64,000 bases of DNA from Phycisphaeraceae bacterium. GTDB lineage: Bacteria; Planctomycetota; Phycisphaerae; Phycisphaerales; SM1A02. The first letter of the stretch is position 1. The number at the start of each line of letters is the position of its first letter. The notes under the pieces were generated by a model. That model ran no database searches and was not told the DNA's origin. It saw nothing but the letters and a program-made list of their open reading frames with translations. A program made the position numbers and the translations under genes. Below are positions 19,270-28,719 of the stretch, in pieces. The stretch is taken from positions 186,001 through 250,000 of the forward strand of contig JAHBWZ010000001.1 in assembly GCA_019636755.1 (NCBI GenBank), in the 5' to 3' direction.

Positions 19270-20889
19270 ATGAACGAGGCCACTGTTCCATCGTCCGTCC
19301 CCACGCTCAACGGCGCCGCCACCGACGCCGACCGGAAGGCGATCTGTGAATCGCTCGGTCTGGGCTGGCTCGAGGACCCGCCGGCCAGCGACCCGGCCGC
19401 GACCGCCGTTCTCGACTCGGAGGTCGCGGTCCGGCTGCGCGCCGTTCCGTTCCGGATCGACGACGGCCGGCTCCAGGTGGCGATGGCCGATCCGTCTGAT
19501 GTGATCGCGGCCGACGAAGTGGGCGCCATCGCGGGCTACGCCGTCGACCGGTACGGCATTCCGGACGGCCCCTTCGCGGAACTCCTTCGCGCGGCCTACG
19601 GCACCACCGCAGCCCGGATGGCCGAGAGTCTCGGCGGACAGGCGGAACGTCGCTCCGATGTCGACCACAACCTCGATGCGATCGAGGCGGACGACATCAC
19701 GCGCATGGCCGAGCAGCCGACGCTGATCAACCTCGTCAACCTGCTCCTGCTCGAAGCCATCCAGTCCCGAACGAGCGACGTGCACATCGAGCCCTTCGAG
19801 AGTGAGCTGCGCGTGAAGTACCGCGTCGACGGCGAACTCATCACGCAGACGCCGCCGCCGAAGCACCTCCAGCCGGCACTGATCGGCCGCATCAAGATCA
19901 TGAGCGGCATGAACATCGCGGAGCGCTACGTACCCCAGGACGGGCACATCACGCTCCGCTTCGAGGGCCGGAAGGTCGACATCCGTGTCTCGACGATTCC
20001 GACGCTCTACGGCGAGTCGGTCGTCATGCGAATCCTCGACAAGAGCGCGCTGCCCCTGGATCTCGTCTCGCTGGGCATGAGCGAGCCGATGCGTGCGAAG
20101 ATCGACCGCCTGATCGCGAAGCCGCACGGCATGGTGCTCGTCACCGGGCCGACCGGTTCCGGCAAGACGACCACGCTCTACGCCGCGCTCTCCAAGCTCT
20201 ACGATCCGCGCAAGAAGATCATCACGATCGAAGACCCGGTCGAGTATGAACTGGCGGGCATCAACCAGATCCCGGTCAACCCCAAGCGCGGGCTCTCCTT
20301 CGCCACGGGCCTGCGATCCATTCTCCGGCAGGATCCGGACATCATCTTCGTCGGCGAAGTCCGCGACAGCGAAACCGCGGAGATCGCGATCCGATCGGCG
20401 CTCACGGGCCACCTGATCTTCTCCACCCTCCACACGAATGATGCCATCAGTTCCGTGGGACGACTGATCGACATGGGCGTGGAGCCCTATCTCGTCGCCT
20501 CGGTGCTCGAAGGCGTCCTTGCCCAGCGGCTCGGCCGCCGGATCTGCGCGGAGTGCCGCGAACAGCGACCGATGCCGGCCGACGCGGATCACCGGCTCAC
20601 GGCGGAGGAACTGACCCGCTTCGACGGGCGGCTCTGGCGCGGCCGAGGGTGCAAGGCATGCAACAGCACCGGATTCAGGGGCCGGATCGGGTACTTCGAA
20701 CTCATCACGATCACGCCCGGACTCCGGAGGGCGATCTCCGAGAACGGCGGGATCACGGAGCTCCGTGCGGCGCTCGGATCGAACTACCGGACGATGCGCG
20801 ATGACGGCATCGACAAGGCGATCGACGGCCTCACGACGATCGAGGAAGTCCTCCGGGCGACCCAGGACACCGAGGACATGGCGGCCTGA
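19270..20889 (+). CDS. gspE: Type II secretion ATPase GspE (PilB-like)
   Basis: The protein has 539 residues. After an N-terminal MshEN-like domain it shows the secretion ATPase core: SDVHIEPFE, Walker A GPTGSGKTTTLY (near 293), the Asp box TIEDPVEYEL, Walker B RSILRQDPDIIFVGEVRD and the His box GHLIFSTLHTNDA. A zinc tetracysteine (CAECRE and CKACNS) is present, as in GspE and PilB. It hydrolyses ATP in the cytoplasm to drive pseudopilus assembly. It is the first gene of a compact operon with gspF 3 bp behind. Confidence 0.93.
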   Translation: MNEATVPSSVPTLNGAATDADRKAICESLGLGWLEDPPASDPAATAVLDSEVAVRLRAVPFRIDDGRLQVAMADPSDVIAADEVGAIAGYAVDRYGIPDGPFAELLRAAYGTTAARMAESLGGQAERRSDVDHNLDAIEADDITRMAEQPTLINLVNLLLLEAIQSRTSDVHIEPFESELRVKYRVDGELITQTPPPKHLQPALIGRIKIMSGMNIAERYVPQDGHITLRFEGRKVDIRVSTIPTLYGESVVMRILDKSALPLDLVSLGMSEPMRAKIDRLIAKPHGMVLVTGPTGSGKTTTLYAALSKLYDPRKKIITIEDPVEYELAGINQIPVNPKRGLSFATGLRSILRQDPDIIFVGEVRDSETAEIAIRSALTGHLIFSTLHTNDAISSVGRLIDMGVEPYLVASVLEGVLAQRLGRRICAECREQRPMPADADHRLTAEELTRFDGRLWRGRGCKACNSTGFRGRIGYFELITITPGLRRAISENGGITELRAALGSNYRTMRDDGIDKAIDGLTTIEEVLRATQDTEDMAA

Positions 20890-20892
20890 CCT

Positions 20893-22191
20893 ATGCCGAG
20901 TTTCCGGTATGACAGCCTGGGCGCGGATGGTCAGAAGCGCAGCGGCCTGCTCGACGCGATGGATCGCGCCGATGTCGTCCGGCAGCTCCTCGACCGGGGC
21001 GAGACCGCGACGCGTGTCGTCTCGATCGACGCCTCTGCATCGGGGACGACGCGGAACGGAAGCGCCGGCCGGCACGGGAGCACGGCGGCCAGCGCCGATG
21101 TCGGCGCCCTGGTGCGGGCGCGCCTGCGGAGTTTCGTCCAGTCTCCCTCGGTCCGGGTCTCGCCGACCACGATGGCGACGCTGGTACGGGAACTGGCCAC
21201 GGCGCTGGAGGCCGGCCTCCCGCTGATGCAGGCGCTGCGGACCATCCGGCGCCAGGCCACGGGCAAGGGACTCCTGCTCATGCTCGACCACCTCATCGCG
21301 CGGGTGGAGGCGGGCGATCCCCTCTGGACCGCGGCGCGCGATTTCGGACCACCCTTCGATGACATGATCATCGGCATGCTGCGTGCGGCCGATGCGTCCG
21401 GCGACATGAGCGTGGTGCTCCACCAGCTCGCCGATCTGCTCGACCGTTCGATCGAACTCCGCCGGGACGTGATGGGCGCCACCTTCTATCCGCTCATCGT
21501 CTTCGGCCTGCTGATCGCCAGCATCGTCGTGCTCGTCACCGTGGTCGTCCCACGCGTCATCACGCCGATGGCAGCAGACTTCAATGCAAGCCTGCCGGCG
21601 CCGACGGCGATCCTCCTGTCCATCGCGGACTTCCTGCAGGCGTGGTGGCCGCTGATGGTCGCCCTGGCCGGCCTGTGCTTCATCGGGTGGATCGTCTGGA
21701 GTTCGATCCCGGCGAATCGCGTCCGGTTCGACCGGTTCCTTCTTCGCGTGCCGGCACTCGGGCGGCTGCTCAGGGACGTCGCGGTCGCCCGGTTCACGCG
21801 GACGCTCGGCACCCTCGCGGCATCGGGACTCCCGATCCTCGATGCGCTGCGGATCACGAGGAACACGCTCGGCAACCGGGCGCTGGAGCAGGCGATCGAC
21901 GACGTCGTGGAGCAGGTCACGGGCGGCCGGCCGCTCGCCGAACCGCTGGAGAAGTCCGGGCTCTTTCCCCCGCTGCTCGTGCAGGTGGTCGGACTCGGCG
22001 AACGGTCCGGACGTCTCGATTCGATGCTCCTGCACGCGGCCGGCGCCTTCGACCGGCAGGTCCGGATCTCGCTCGGGCTGCTCACGAAGGCGCTCCCGCC
22101 GTTCCTCCTCGTCATCATGTCGCTTCTGGGTGGATTCGTGCTGCTCGCAATCCTTCTCCCGCTGATCGAAATCCAGTCGATGGTGAACTGA
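20893..22191 (+). CDS. gspF: Type II secretion inner-membrane platform protein GspF
   Basis: The protein has 432 residues. It begins MPSFRYDSLGADGQKRSGLL, the usual GspF start. Two repeated cytoplasmic domains (LVRELATALEAGLPLMQAL and FTRTLGTLAASGLPILDAL) are each followed by membrane helices, ending LGGFVLLAILLPLIEIQSM. GspF is the platform on which GspE acts. The N-terminal domain contains an extra Ser/Gly-rich loop near residue 55. gspG follows after two bases. Confidence 0.92.
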   Translation: MPSFRYDSLGADGQKRSGLLDAMDRADVVRQLLDRGETATRVVSIDASASGTTRNGSAGRHGSTAASADVGALVRARLRSFVQSPSVRVSPTTMATLVRELATALEAGLPLMQALRTIRRQATGKGLLLMLDHLIARVEAGDPLWTAARDFGPPFDDMIIGMLRAADASGDMSVVLHQLADLLDRSIELRRDVMGATFYPLIVFGLLIASIVVLVTVVVPRVITPMAADFNASLPAPTAILLSIADFLQAWWPLMVALAGLCFIGWIVWSSIPANRVRFDRFLLRVPALGRLLRDVAVARFTRTLGTLAASGLPILDALRITRNTLGNRALEQAIDDVVEQVTGGRPLAEPLEKSGLFPPLLVQVVGLGERSGRLDSMLLHAAGAFDRQVRISLGLLTKALPPFLLVIMSLLGGFVLLAILLPLIEIQSMVN

Positions 22192-22193
22192 TC

Positions 22194-22625
22194 ATGACCG
22201 CCAAGGCCCGCTTCCAGTCGCCGCCCCGCTGCCGGACCTCCCGCCGCCGCGGGTTCACCCTCCTCGAGATCGTCGTCGTCGTCACGATCGTCGCCCTTCT
22301 GGCCGCGTTCATCGCGCCCCGCCTCCTCGGGCGCGTCGGACAGAGCCGCCAGAGCGTGGCGCAGTCGGAAGTGCGCAGCATCGCGCAGCAGGTCCATCTC
22401 TGGATGCTCGACAACGGCCACGGCATGCTCCCGGATGACTTCCGCCTCGAGGTTCTCTCGACCGGCCCGAATGCGCCGTTCCGTCCGGGCGACCTCAAGG
22501 ATCCGTGGGGCCGGGACTACGTCCTCATTGCACCGGGGCGCGTGAACTCCGATTTCGACATCGTCTCCTACGGCCGCGACGGCGAGCCGGGCGGCGAGGG
22601 CGAGGACATGGACGTCGTGAACTGA
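22194..22625 (+). CDS. gspG: Major pseudopilin GspG
   Basis: The protein has 143 residues. A basic leader ends RRRGFTLLEIVVVVTIVALL, an intact prepilin peptidase site with Gly-1, Phe+1 and Glu+5. The C-terminal part has the GspG pattern LKDPWGRDYVL and FDIVSYGRDGEPGGEGED, which includes the Asp residues that bind calcium in GspG. The start at 22194 is 3 bp after the gspF stop codon. A prepilin peptidase gene is not in the window. Confidence 0.92.
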   Translation: MTAKARFQSPPRCRTSRRRGFTLLEIVVVVTIVALLAAFIAPRLLGRVGQSRQSVAQSEVRSIAQQVHLWMLDNGHGMLPDDFRLEVLSTGPNAPFRPGDLKDPWGRDYVLIAPGRVNSDFDIVSYGRDGEPGGEGEDMDVVN

Positions 22626-23264
22626 GTGCCTGCCGACCTCATCCGCGTGACCGGACGCCGTCCCATCCTCCGCCGCGCTCGACCCGCCAGCACCAGGCGG
22701 GTGCGTCGCGCCTTCACGCTGATCGAGATCATCGTCGTCGTGACGATTCTCGGGATCCTCTCCGCGATCCTGGTGCCCCGGATCACGGGCGGCTCCCGGC
22801 GCGAGTTCGAACTCGCGACCGACCGGGTCGCGGACCTGCTGCTCGCGTTCGCGCAGCGCGATGTCATGGGACGGGAACCGCTTGCCATTCAGCTCGAGCA
22901 CCATCGGGGCGACTCGACCTGGCGCATCTCGCTCTTCCGGCAGATCCGGGATGACCGGGGCGCGGCGGAGTTCATCGTCGACCGTACGACACAGCCGGTG
23001 AAGCTGCCCTCGCTCGTCGATGCCGAACGCATGATCCTGATCGTCGATGGCGAACCGCTTGACTTCCGGGGACGCCCGTTCGTCCACGTACCGGGCCAGG
23101 ATCGACCCACGATCGAGATCCTCATGGAATCGATCGACGGGGCGCACCGCGCACACCTTCGCCTTCCCCCGTATGCCCTGGGACCGCAGAGACTCGGCGG
23201 CGCCGTCCCGGTCAGGACCTCGGTGAGTCTCGATGCGATGGGCAGGAGTCGTGAGCCATGGTGA
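22626..23264 (+). CDS. Minor pseudopilin, GspH-like
   Basis: The protein has 212 residues. The GTG start abuts the gspG stop with no gap. The leader ends VRRAFTLIEIIVVVTILGIL: Glu+5 is kept, but the residue before Phe is Ala rather than Gly, which prepilin peptidases tolerate poorly but sometimes accept. The rest (TDRVADLLLAFAQRDVMGRE) looks like a GspH-type minor pseudopilin by position and size. It overlaps the next gene by 7 bp. Confidence 0.75.
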   Translation: MPADLIRVTGRRPILRRARPASTRRVRRAFTLIEIIVVVTILGILSAILVPRITGGSRREFELATDRVADLLLAFAQRDVMGREPLAIQLEHHRGDSTWRISLFRQIRDDRGAAEFIVDRTTQPVKLPSLVDAERMILIVDGEPLDFRGRPFVHVPGQDRPTIEILMESIDGAHRAHLRLPPYALGPQRLGGAVPVRTSVSLDAMGRSREPW

Positions 23265-23728
23265 TGTCCGGCATTCGACGCGGGCGCCGGCGGCGCGGCG
23301 CCGTGCTGATCGACGCCATTGTCGGAGGCGTGATCCTCGGCGCAGGGCTGTCGGTTCTCCTTTCGCTCATGAGCCGTTCGACGTCCGCTCAGGTCACGGG
23401 TGAGAAGCGCCTCACCGCCGCATGGCTGGCGGACGAGATGCTGAGCCTGGTCCTCATCGACGGGCCGGACCGGTTCTCGCGCGAAAACGACATGACCGGT
23501 CGCTTCCCGCCGCCCTTCGACGAGTACATCTACGAGGTCCAGATCGAGTACCTGGGCCGGAGCAATCCGTCCCGTGTGAACGCGTGGGTGCGATGGAGCG
23601 GACGTCCGACGGACGTGGTGCGGGTGGAGACACTCGTATCGCCACGGCGCGGAGATCCGGACCAGCCACGGCGGCCGGAGGAGCGTCTCGACCGGGAAGA
23701 GAGGTACACACGTGGCCAGTCGATGTGA
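23258..23728 (+). CDS. Minor pseudopilin, GspI-like, with altered signal
   Basis: The protein has 156 residues. The prepilin site reads RRRRGAVLIDAIVGGVILGA: Gly-1 is present, but the usual Phe-Thr-Leu-(I/L)-Glu is replaced by Ala-Val-Leu-Ile-Asp, so Glu+5 is Asp. This is conservative and still hydrophobic. The gene order after gspH and a later block EYIYEVQIEYLGRSNPSRV support a GspI role. It overlaps both neighbours (7 bp and 17 bp). Confidence 0.7.
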   Translation: MVMSGIRRGRRRRGAVLIDAIVGGVILGAGLSVLLSLMSRSTSAQVTGEKRLTAAWLADEMLSLVLIDGPDRFSRENDMTGRFPPPFDEYIYEVQIEYLGRSNPSRVNAWVRWSGRPTDVVRVETLVSPRRGDPDQPRRPEERLDREERYTRGQSM

Positions 23729-24803
23729 TCGATCGACCCGCGGCAGAGCGCCATCGCATGCCTGCGCCAGGCGAAGGGGGTTCACGCTCGTCGAGGTGGT
23801 GGTGGCCGGTGCCATCGCCGCCCTCGTGATCGGGAGCATCTCGATCACCCTGGCACGCACCGGGCGGACCAGGAACATCTCGAAGACGCGCGTCGACGCG
23901 TTCCTGCGCGCCGATGCGGGGCTCAATCTCATCCGCCGGGAACTCGCATCGGTCATCCGGGCCGACGACCTGTTCTACACGCGCGTCCTGCTCCGCGACG
24001 GCCGCGACGGCGACCTCGATCGCGACGAGATCCTGGTGTTCAACACGAGGCTCCGACCGGTGCGGTCGCTCGACAGCTTCACCGGCGAAGGCGTGGAGTA
24101 CGAATCCGCGCTCCGCATCTCCGAGGACGCCGCCGGCCCCGTGCTCTGGCACCGGCGTGACGTCTTTCCGGATGAGTGGCCGGAGGCCGGCGGGACGCTC
24201 CAGCCTGCGGTCGAACAGATCCTCTCGCTCTCCGTCGAGGCGCTGGACCCGGAGAGCAGGCGCTGGCACCAGGAGTGGGACTCGGACATCCTCGGGCTTC
24301 CGCTCGGTCTCCGGGTGACCGTGACCGCCTCCGGAGCGCGTCCAGGCGACGACGTTCTCACGGGGCCGATCGCGACCCTGCGCACGGTGGTGGCCATCGA
24401 CCGGACCGCGCCGCCGCGCGATATCTACGACGCCATCGAGGAACGTCTCGACGAGGAGGAACAGGCCGCGGCGGAGGCGTCCGGTGAGGGTGGCGCGGAT
24501 CTCGGTGGCGCGGGTGCGCCGGGCGCCGGCGGGGGTCCGGGCGGCGTCGGAACGCCGCGCCCCGGCGGTGGCCCCGGCATGGGTGGCGGCGGCGGTCGAC
24601 CCGGTGGCGGTGGCGGCGCCGGCCCGGGAGGCGGCGGTGGCGGACGACCGGGCGGCGGCCGACCAGGCGGCGGTTCCGGAGGCGGAACGGGTGGAGGCCG
24701 GCCGCCGGGCGGTGGGCCGGGCACCGGAACCGGAGGCTCGGGCGGCGGTCAGCCAGCCCGTCCACCCGGCCCGGCGCCAGGGACAGGCGGAGGTACCTCA
24801 TGA
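23712..24803 (+). CDS. Minor pseudopilin, GspJ-like, with a long Gly/Pro-rich tail
   Basis: The protein has 363 residues and starts with GTG at 23712. The prepilin site RRRGFTLVEVVVAGAIAALV is intact with Glu+5. The body (about 25-250) fits GspJ: INLIRREL-type helix LNLIRRELASVIRADDLFY and LSVEALDPES. From about residue 257 to the end there are roughly 105 residues of Gly, Pro and Arg (GGGPGMGGGGGRPGGGGG), encoded by low-complexity GC repeats at 24484-24800. Ordinary GspJ proteins are about 200 residues and lack this tail. It ends in an ATGA overlap with gspK. Confidence 0.78.
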   Translation: MASRCDRSTRGRAPSHACARRRGFTLVEVVVAGAIAALVIGSISITLARTGRTRNISKTRVDAFLRADAGLNLIRRELASVIRADDLFYTRVLLRDGRDGDLDRDEILVFNTRLRPVRSLDSFTGEGVEYESALRISEDAAGPVLWHRRDVFPDEWPEAGGTLQPAVEQILSLSVEALDPESRRWHQEWDSDILGLPLGLRVTVTASGARPGDDVLTGPIATLRTVVAIDRTAPPRDIYDAIEERLDEEEQAAAEASGEGGADLGGAGAPGAGGGPGGVGTPRPGGGPGMGGGGGRPGGGGGAGPGGGGGGRPGGGRPGGGSGGGTGGGRPPGGGPGTGTGGSGGGQPARPPGPAPGTGGGTS

Positions 24804-26140
24804 GACGACCGTCCCCCGAAAGGCGTCGCCGGCGCGGCGCGGTCGTGATCATCGTGGTCTGGTCGCTGGGAATCGCGGCGATGCTGACCGCGTCGGTGCA
24901 GCTCTTCGCAACGCGCCAGGCGATGCTCGGTCACGACTCGGTCCACCGCATCCAGGCTCGCTGGGCGGCCCGCGGCGGCATCGAGAACACGATCGCCATC
25001 CTCGGCTGGCACACGGAGGATCCCGTTCCGGATGACGCCTTCGCGCTGTATCGCGACCTTGCGTTCGTCAGCCGAGCACCGCTTCACGATGCCTCCTATG
25101 AGATCTCGCATCACGTCCGTGGCCGGAACTTTCCGGGGCCGATGGATGAACACTCGAAGATCAACATCAATCTCGGCAACGTGCCGCTGCTCGAACTGCT
25201 GGATGACATGACGCCGGATCAGGCGGCCGCAATCATGGACTGGGTGGACGAGGACGAAGATCCGAACATGTTCGGCGCAGAGCGGGATCACTACCTCGCC
25301 AACTACAGCTACCTTCCGCGAAACGGTCCGATGCGCCATATCTCGGAACTGGAACTGGTCGCCGGCATCTGGCCGGACTTCGTGCGCGGCGAGGACTTCA
25401 ATCTCAACAACCGTCTGGACCCGAACGAGAATGACGGCCCGAGATCGTTCCCGGATGACAACGCCGACGGAATCCTCGACGCCGGCTGGGCGCAGTCGCT
25501 GACCACGGCCACGGTCGACCACGGATCGACGCGGACGGGGCTGCCCCGCATTCACCTTCGCCGGGCGGAGCCGCGCGAGGTCATGGAGCGGCTCGGCGTC
25601 ACCGAGCCGCAGGCGCGGCGGCTGATCGCGTTCGGCCGGGTCCCGGAGAACCGGCTCGAACAGCTCCTCGTCGTCCCGCTCAACCAGATCTCGCCGACCG
25701 GGCAGACGACCGGCCAGCAGACCCCCGATCCGGCGCTCGAGCCCCTGACCAGGGAGCAGCTCGAGGCGGCGCTGGATGAGCTGCGGATGCTTCCCCTGCA
25801 TGATCGCCAGCCCGGGCGCATCAACCTGAACACCGTCGACGAGGACCTCCTCCGCCGGATCATGGAAGCGCGGAATCTGCCGACCTATGTGGCCGATGAA
25901 CTGATCTACCTGCGCAACTCCCGCCCGGAGGGAATCACGAGCATGGCGGCGCTTCTCGAATTGACCGACACGTCGTCTCAGCTGCTCCAGGCCCTGACCG
26001 AGCTCTTCACCACCAGGAGCGACGTGTTCGCCATCAGTTCCGTCGGTCGCTCGGAAGTCTCCGGCCTCGAAGTGGAAATCGTCGTGACGGTGGATCGTTC
26101 AACGGTCCCGGTCCGGATCCTGGAGTACCGAGAACAGTGA
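24800..26140 (+). CDS. gspK: Minor pseudopilin GspK
   Basis: The protein has 446 residues. The leader RRRRRGAVVIIVVWSLGIAA lacks Glu+5, which is normal for GspK, the tip pseudopilin. Family blocks are WAARGGIENTIAIL, DEHSKININLGNVPLL, DQAAAIMDWVDEDEDPN and RINLNTVDEDLLRRIMEA, the last being a helix-hairpin-helix-like segment. GspK caps the pseudopilus with GspI and GspJ. An acidic DxNxDG-like stretch (FPDDNADGILDAGW) may bind calcium. The stop overlaps the GTG of the next gene. Confidence 0.88.
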   Translation: MRRPSPERRRRRGAVVIIVVWSLGIAAMLTASVQLFATRQAMLGHDSVHRIQARWAARGGIENTIAILGWHTEDPVPDDAFALYRDLAFVSRAPLHDASYEISHHVRGRNFPGPMDEHSKININLGNVPLLELLDDMTPDQAAAIMDWVDEDEDPNMFGAERDHYLANYSYLPRNGPMRHISELELVAGIWPDFVRGEDFNLNNRLDPNENDGPRSFPDDNADGILDAGWAQSLTTATVDHGSTRTGLPRIHLRRAEPREVMERLGVTEPQARRLIAFGRVPENRLEQLLVVPLNQISPTGQTTGQQTPDPALEPLTREQLEAALDELRMLPLHDRQPGRINLNTVDEDLLRRIMEARNLPTYVADELIYLRNSRPEGITSMAALLELTDTSSQLLQALTELFTTRSDVFAISSVGRSEVSGLEVEIVVTVDRSTVPVRILEYREQ

Positions 26141-28047
26141 GGAAGCCCATCCAGCCATCCCTTGATTCGACGGTCCGCGCCGCGATCCACAGATCCGGCG
26201 GGGTTCTCCGGATCGTCGTTGCCGCTGTCCGGGGCCGCGGGCCCTCCATCGTGGAGGCGATCGACGTCCCGGAGGGCGACCTCGCCCGTGCGGCCGGGAT
26301 CCTGAGCCGGCATCGCGTTTCGCGCGTCATCGAGGTCGTACCCGCTGCCCGCGCCATCTGCCGGACGTTCACGTTGCCGAATGCCGACCAGGAGCAGCTC
26401 GCCGCGGCGCTTGCCCTCCAGCTGGAGACCCTTCCACTCGGGGATGTCCCGGCGCACCGGATCGCGAGTGCGATACTGCCGGCAGCGCCGGGCGAGACGA
26501 GCCGGGTCGGCGTCGTGGTCGCCTGGCCGGGAGAGCCCGCACCGCCGATCCAGCATGCCGGCGAGACACGGTATGTACCGGAGCAGGCCGCGCTCTGCGC
26601 CCTGCTCGACGACCAGAGACCGGCATCGCCGCTCGTCGGAATCGATCCCGTCCGGGGTGAGGTCTCGCTCGCGCTCGTTCATGCCGGCGGCGTCATGCTC
26701 CGAGGGACTCGTGCCGGCCGCGCCGGGGAGCGGGTCCCGGAGACGATCGTCGCCGCGGTCATCGCCGAGTCCGCGGTCGCGGCCGGGCACACGCGAGCCT
26801 TCGCCGATTCGCTCGCGGAACGAGTGCGCGCCGGCGTGGCATCGATCCGCACCACCGACGGCCTCACGCTGCTGCTCCCGGATGAACTTATCCCGATCGT
26901 CCGGAGCCGCTTCGACCAGCGTGTCGATGAGACATGGATCCGGCGATACGGAGTTGCCGCGGGCGCCCTGCTTGCCGATGCGGGCACGCTTGCACCGCTC
27001 TCCGGACTGCGCGACCACGTCGCGGCCGTGCGCCCGTCCCGGCTCGCGACGATCGTCGCGGCGCTCGGACGTCCATCGGTCGCCGCGCGCGCCGTGGCGG
27101 CGGCCATCCTGATCCTGGCGCTGCTTCCCCTCTTCAGCGCCGGGCTCCGACTGTCCGTGCTCCACCTTCGATTCGCCGGGATCGAGGAGCGATCACGGGC
27201 GACGGAGGAAGTCCGGACCCGTCTCGCGATCTACGACGCCATGCAGTCATCCGGGTCCCTTCCGATCACGAAGGTCCTCGGCGACCTCATGACGAATGCG
27301 CCGCGCGGCGTTGAACTGGACATCGTCCGCGTCACCACCGGCGCCGGCGAGTTCCGTCTCCAGGGCAGTGCGGCCGGTGCCGACGGCGAGTCGCCGCAGC
27401 AGCTGCTGTCCCGCCTCAGCGAGAACCTGACGCGGACCGGCATCTTCAGCGACGTGAACCTGCGGTGGGGCGAGGCGAACAAGCTCGGTGGATACGGCTT
27501 CGAACTGAACGGCCGGGTGGTCCAGCCCTTCCGCGAGTTCGCCTATCCCGTGACCGACGACTTCGGACGATGGACGCTCTCCGCCCGCCTGAGCGGCGAT
27601 CCCCCGCCGGGCGACTCCGTGCCCTCGGCGGGCACCGGCTCCCCGGCCGCAGGGACACCGGCTCCGGCGCTGACTCAGGCGCCCGACACCCCGGACCGCG
27701 CACCGTCGGCGGCTCGCGCGTCCGACACCGCGGCCGCGCCGGCTCCCGACGACGGCCGATCCGACCGGCCGCACCGGACGATCGGCCCGGGCATCGGCGA
27801 CCGCGAGCGCACCGGCGCCCCGCTGCCCGGAACCGGCGGTGACGCCGTCGACCCCAACCTGATCCCGGAGCTTCTCACCGAGGCACAGATCCTGGCGATG
27901 TCCGAGTCGGAACTCCGAAGCGCCCTGACGACCTATTCCAATGCGGTCGCGCGGCTCAGCCGGCCCGAGGACGCGGAACTCAGGACGTCCATCCGCGCGA
28001 CCTTCACCCGGATCATGGCCCGGCTCGGAGAGATCTCACCTCCATGA
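26137..28047 (+). CDS. GspL-like inner-membrane assembly protein
   Basis: The protein has 636 residues and starts with GTG in a GTGA overlap. The cytoplasmic N-terminal part (1-310) has GspL/PilM-like features such as CRTFTLPNADQEQLAAALAL. One membrane helix is at about 320-338 (VAAAILILALLPLFSAGLRL). The periplasmic part has a ferredoxin-like segment (PRGVELDIVRVTTGAGEFRL, LSRLSENLTRTGIFSDV), then a Pro/Ala-rich linker and a short helical end. Sequence likeness to standard GspL is weak; the call rests on layout and position before a GspM-like gene. Confidence 0.65.
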   Translation: MRKPIQPSLDSTVRAAIHRSGGVLRIVVAAVRGRGPSIVEAIDVPEGDLARAAGILSRHRVSRVIEVVPAARAICRTFTLPNADQEQLAAALALQLETLPLGDVPAHRIASAILPAAPGETSRVGVVVAWPGEPAPPIQHAGETRYVPEQAALCALLDDQRPASPLVGIDPVRGEVSLALVHAGGVMLRGTRAGRAGERVPETIVAAVIAESAVAAGHTRAFADSLAERVRAGVASIRTTDGLTLLLPDELIPIVRSRFDQRVDETWIRRYGVAAGALLADAGTLAPLSGLRDHVAAVRPSRLATIVAALGRPSVAARAVAAAILILALLPLFSAGLRLSVLHLRFAGIEERSRATEEVRTRLAIYDAMQSSGSLPITKVLGDLMTNAPRGVELDIVRVTTGAGEFRLQGSAAGADGESPQQLLSRLSENLTRTGIFSDVNLRWGEANKLGGYGFELNGRVVQPFREFAYPVTDDFGRWTLSARLSGDPPPGDSVPSAGTGSPAAGTPAPALTQAPDTPDRAPSAARASDTAAAPAPDDGRSDRPHRTIGPGIGDRERTGAPLPGTGGDAVDPNLIPELLTEAQILAMSESELRSALTTYSNAVARLSRPEDAELRTSIRATFTRIMARLGEISPP

Positions 28048-28688
28048 CACCCTCTGCTGCAGATACATCCGCGAGCGCTGCGCCGCACCCGATCGTGGCG
28101 CGCTTTCTCGCCCTGCCCCGTGTCGCGCGGTGGCTCGTGGTCTTCGTCGCGTTCTTTCTCGCCTTCGAGGCGTGGGATCGGGGCATCATGCCGATCGCGG
28201 ACGCATGGAACCGGCGCGCCGACCGCATCGCGGACCACGTGCAGACGACGGCAAGCGCGCCCTCGCTCCAGGCCGAGGTCCTGAGGAACCGCCAGGCGAT
28301 CGGCTTCCTCGGCGCCGTCGCCGTTCCGGGTTCTGACCGGGAGGCGCGGTCGATGATGAATGCCGCGGTCATCGAACTGCTCGCCCGGCACCAGATCTCC
28401 AACGACCGTTACCAGTTCAACAGTACCGGCGGGCGCATCGCGCGGGATGTCTCGACGCGGATCGTCGGGTCCGGAGCGCGGATCGTGCGTGCCACCGGTG
28501 ACCTGCGCTTCGACGCGACGCCGGAAGTCGCCATACGGATCATCCGTGACCTCGAGTCCACGGACCGCATCGACGTGATCACGCAGGCGGTCATGCAGAA
28601 GTCCGGGAGCGGCCGCGTCGCGGTGACGCTCTCGCTGGAGAAGTGGTATACGGAGGAAGAGAGCACGCGATCGGGGTCGGGCGCATGA
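28044..28688 (+). CDS. GspM-like inner-membrane protein
   Basis: The protein has 214 residues with one membrane helix at about 29-47 (VARWLVVFVAFFLAFEAWD), a short coiled coil and a periplasmic ferredoxin-like domain (ARIVRATGDLRFDATPEVAI, IIRDLESTDRIDVITQAV, VTLSLEKWY). That is the layout of GspM. The ATG overlaps the stop of the GspL-like gene. In type II systems L and M form the membrane platform that links the ATPase to the pseudopilus. Confidence 0.65.
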   Translation: MTPSAADTSASAAPHPIVARFLALPRVARWLVVFVAFFLAFEAWDRGIMPIADAWNRRADRIADHVQTTASAPSLQAEVLRNRQAIGFLGAVAVPGSDREARSMMNAAVIELLARHQISNDRYQFNSTGGRIARDVSTRIVGSGARIVRATGDLRFDATPEVAIRIIRDLESTDRIDVITQAVMQKSGSGRVAVTLSLEKWYTEEESTRSGSGA

Positions 28689-28719
28689 CGCGGACACCAC
28701 CGCGGAGTACGGAAGACGC

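Noticed and set aside
17887-22035. A 1382-codon open frame on the minus strand across the coiled-coil gene, gspE and gspF
   Set aside because: It is opposite clear gspE and gspF sequence, has the Arg/Asp/His-rich look of antisense GC-rich DNA and shows no motif.
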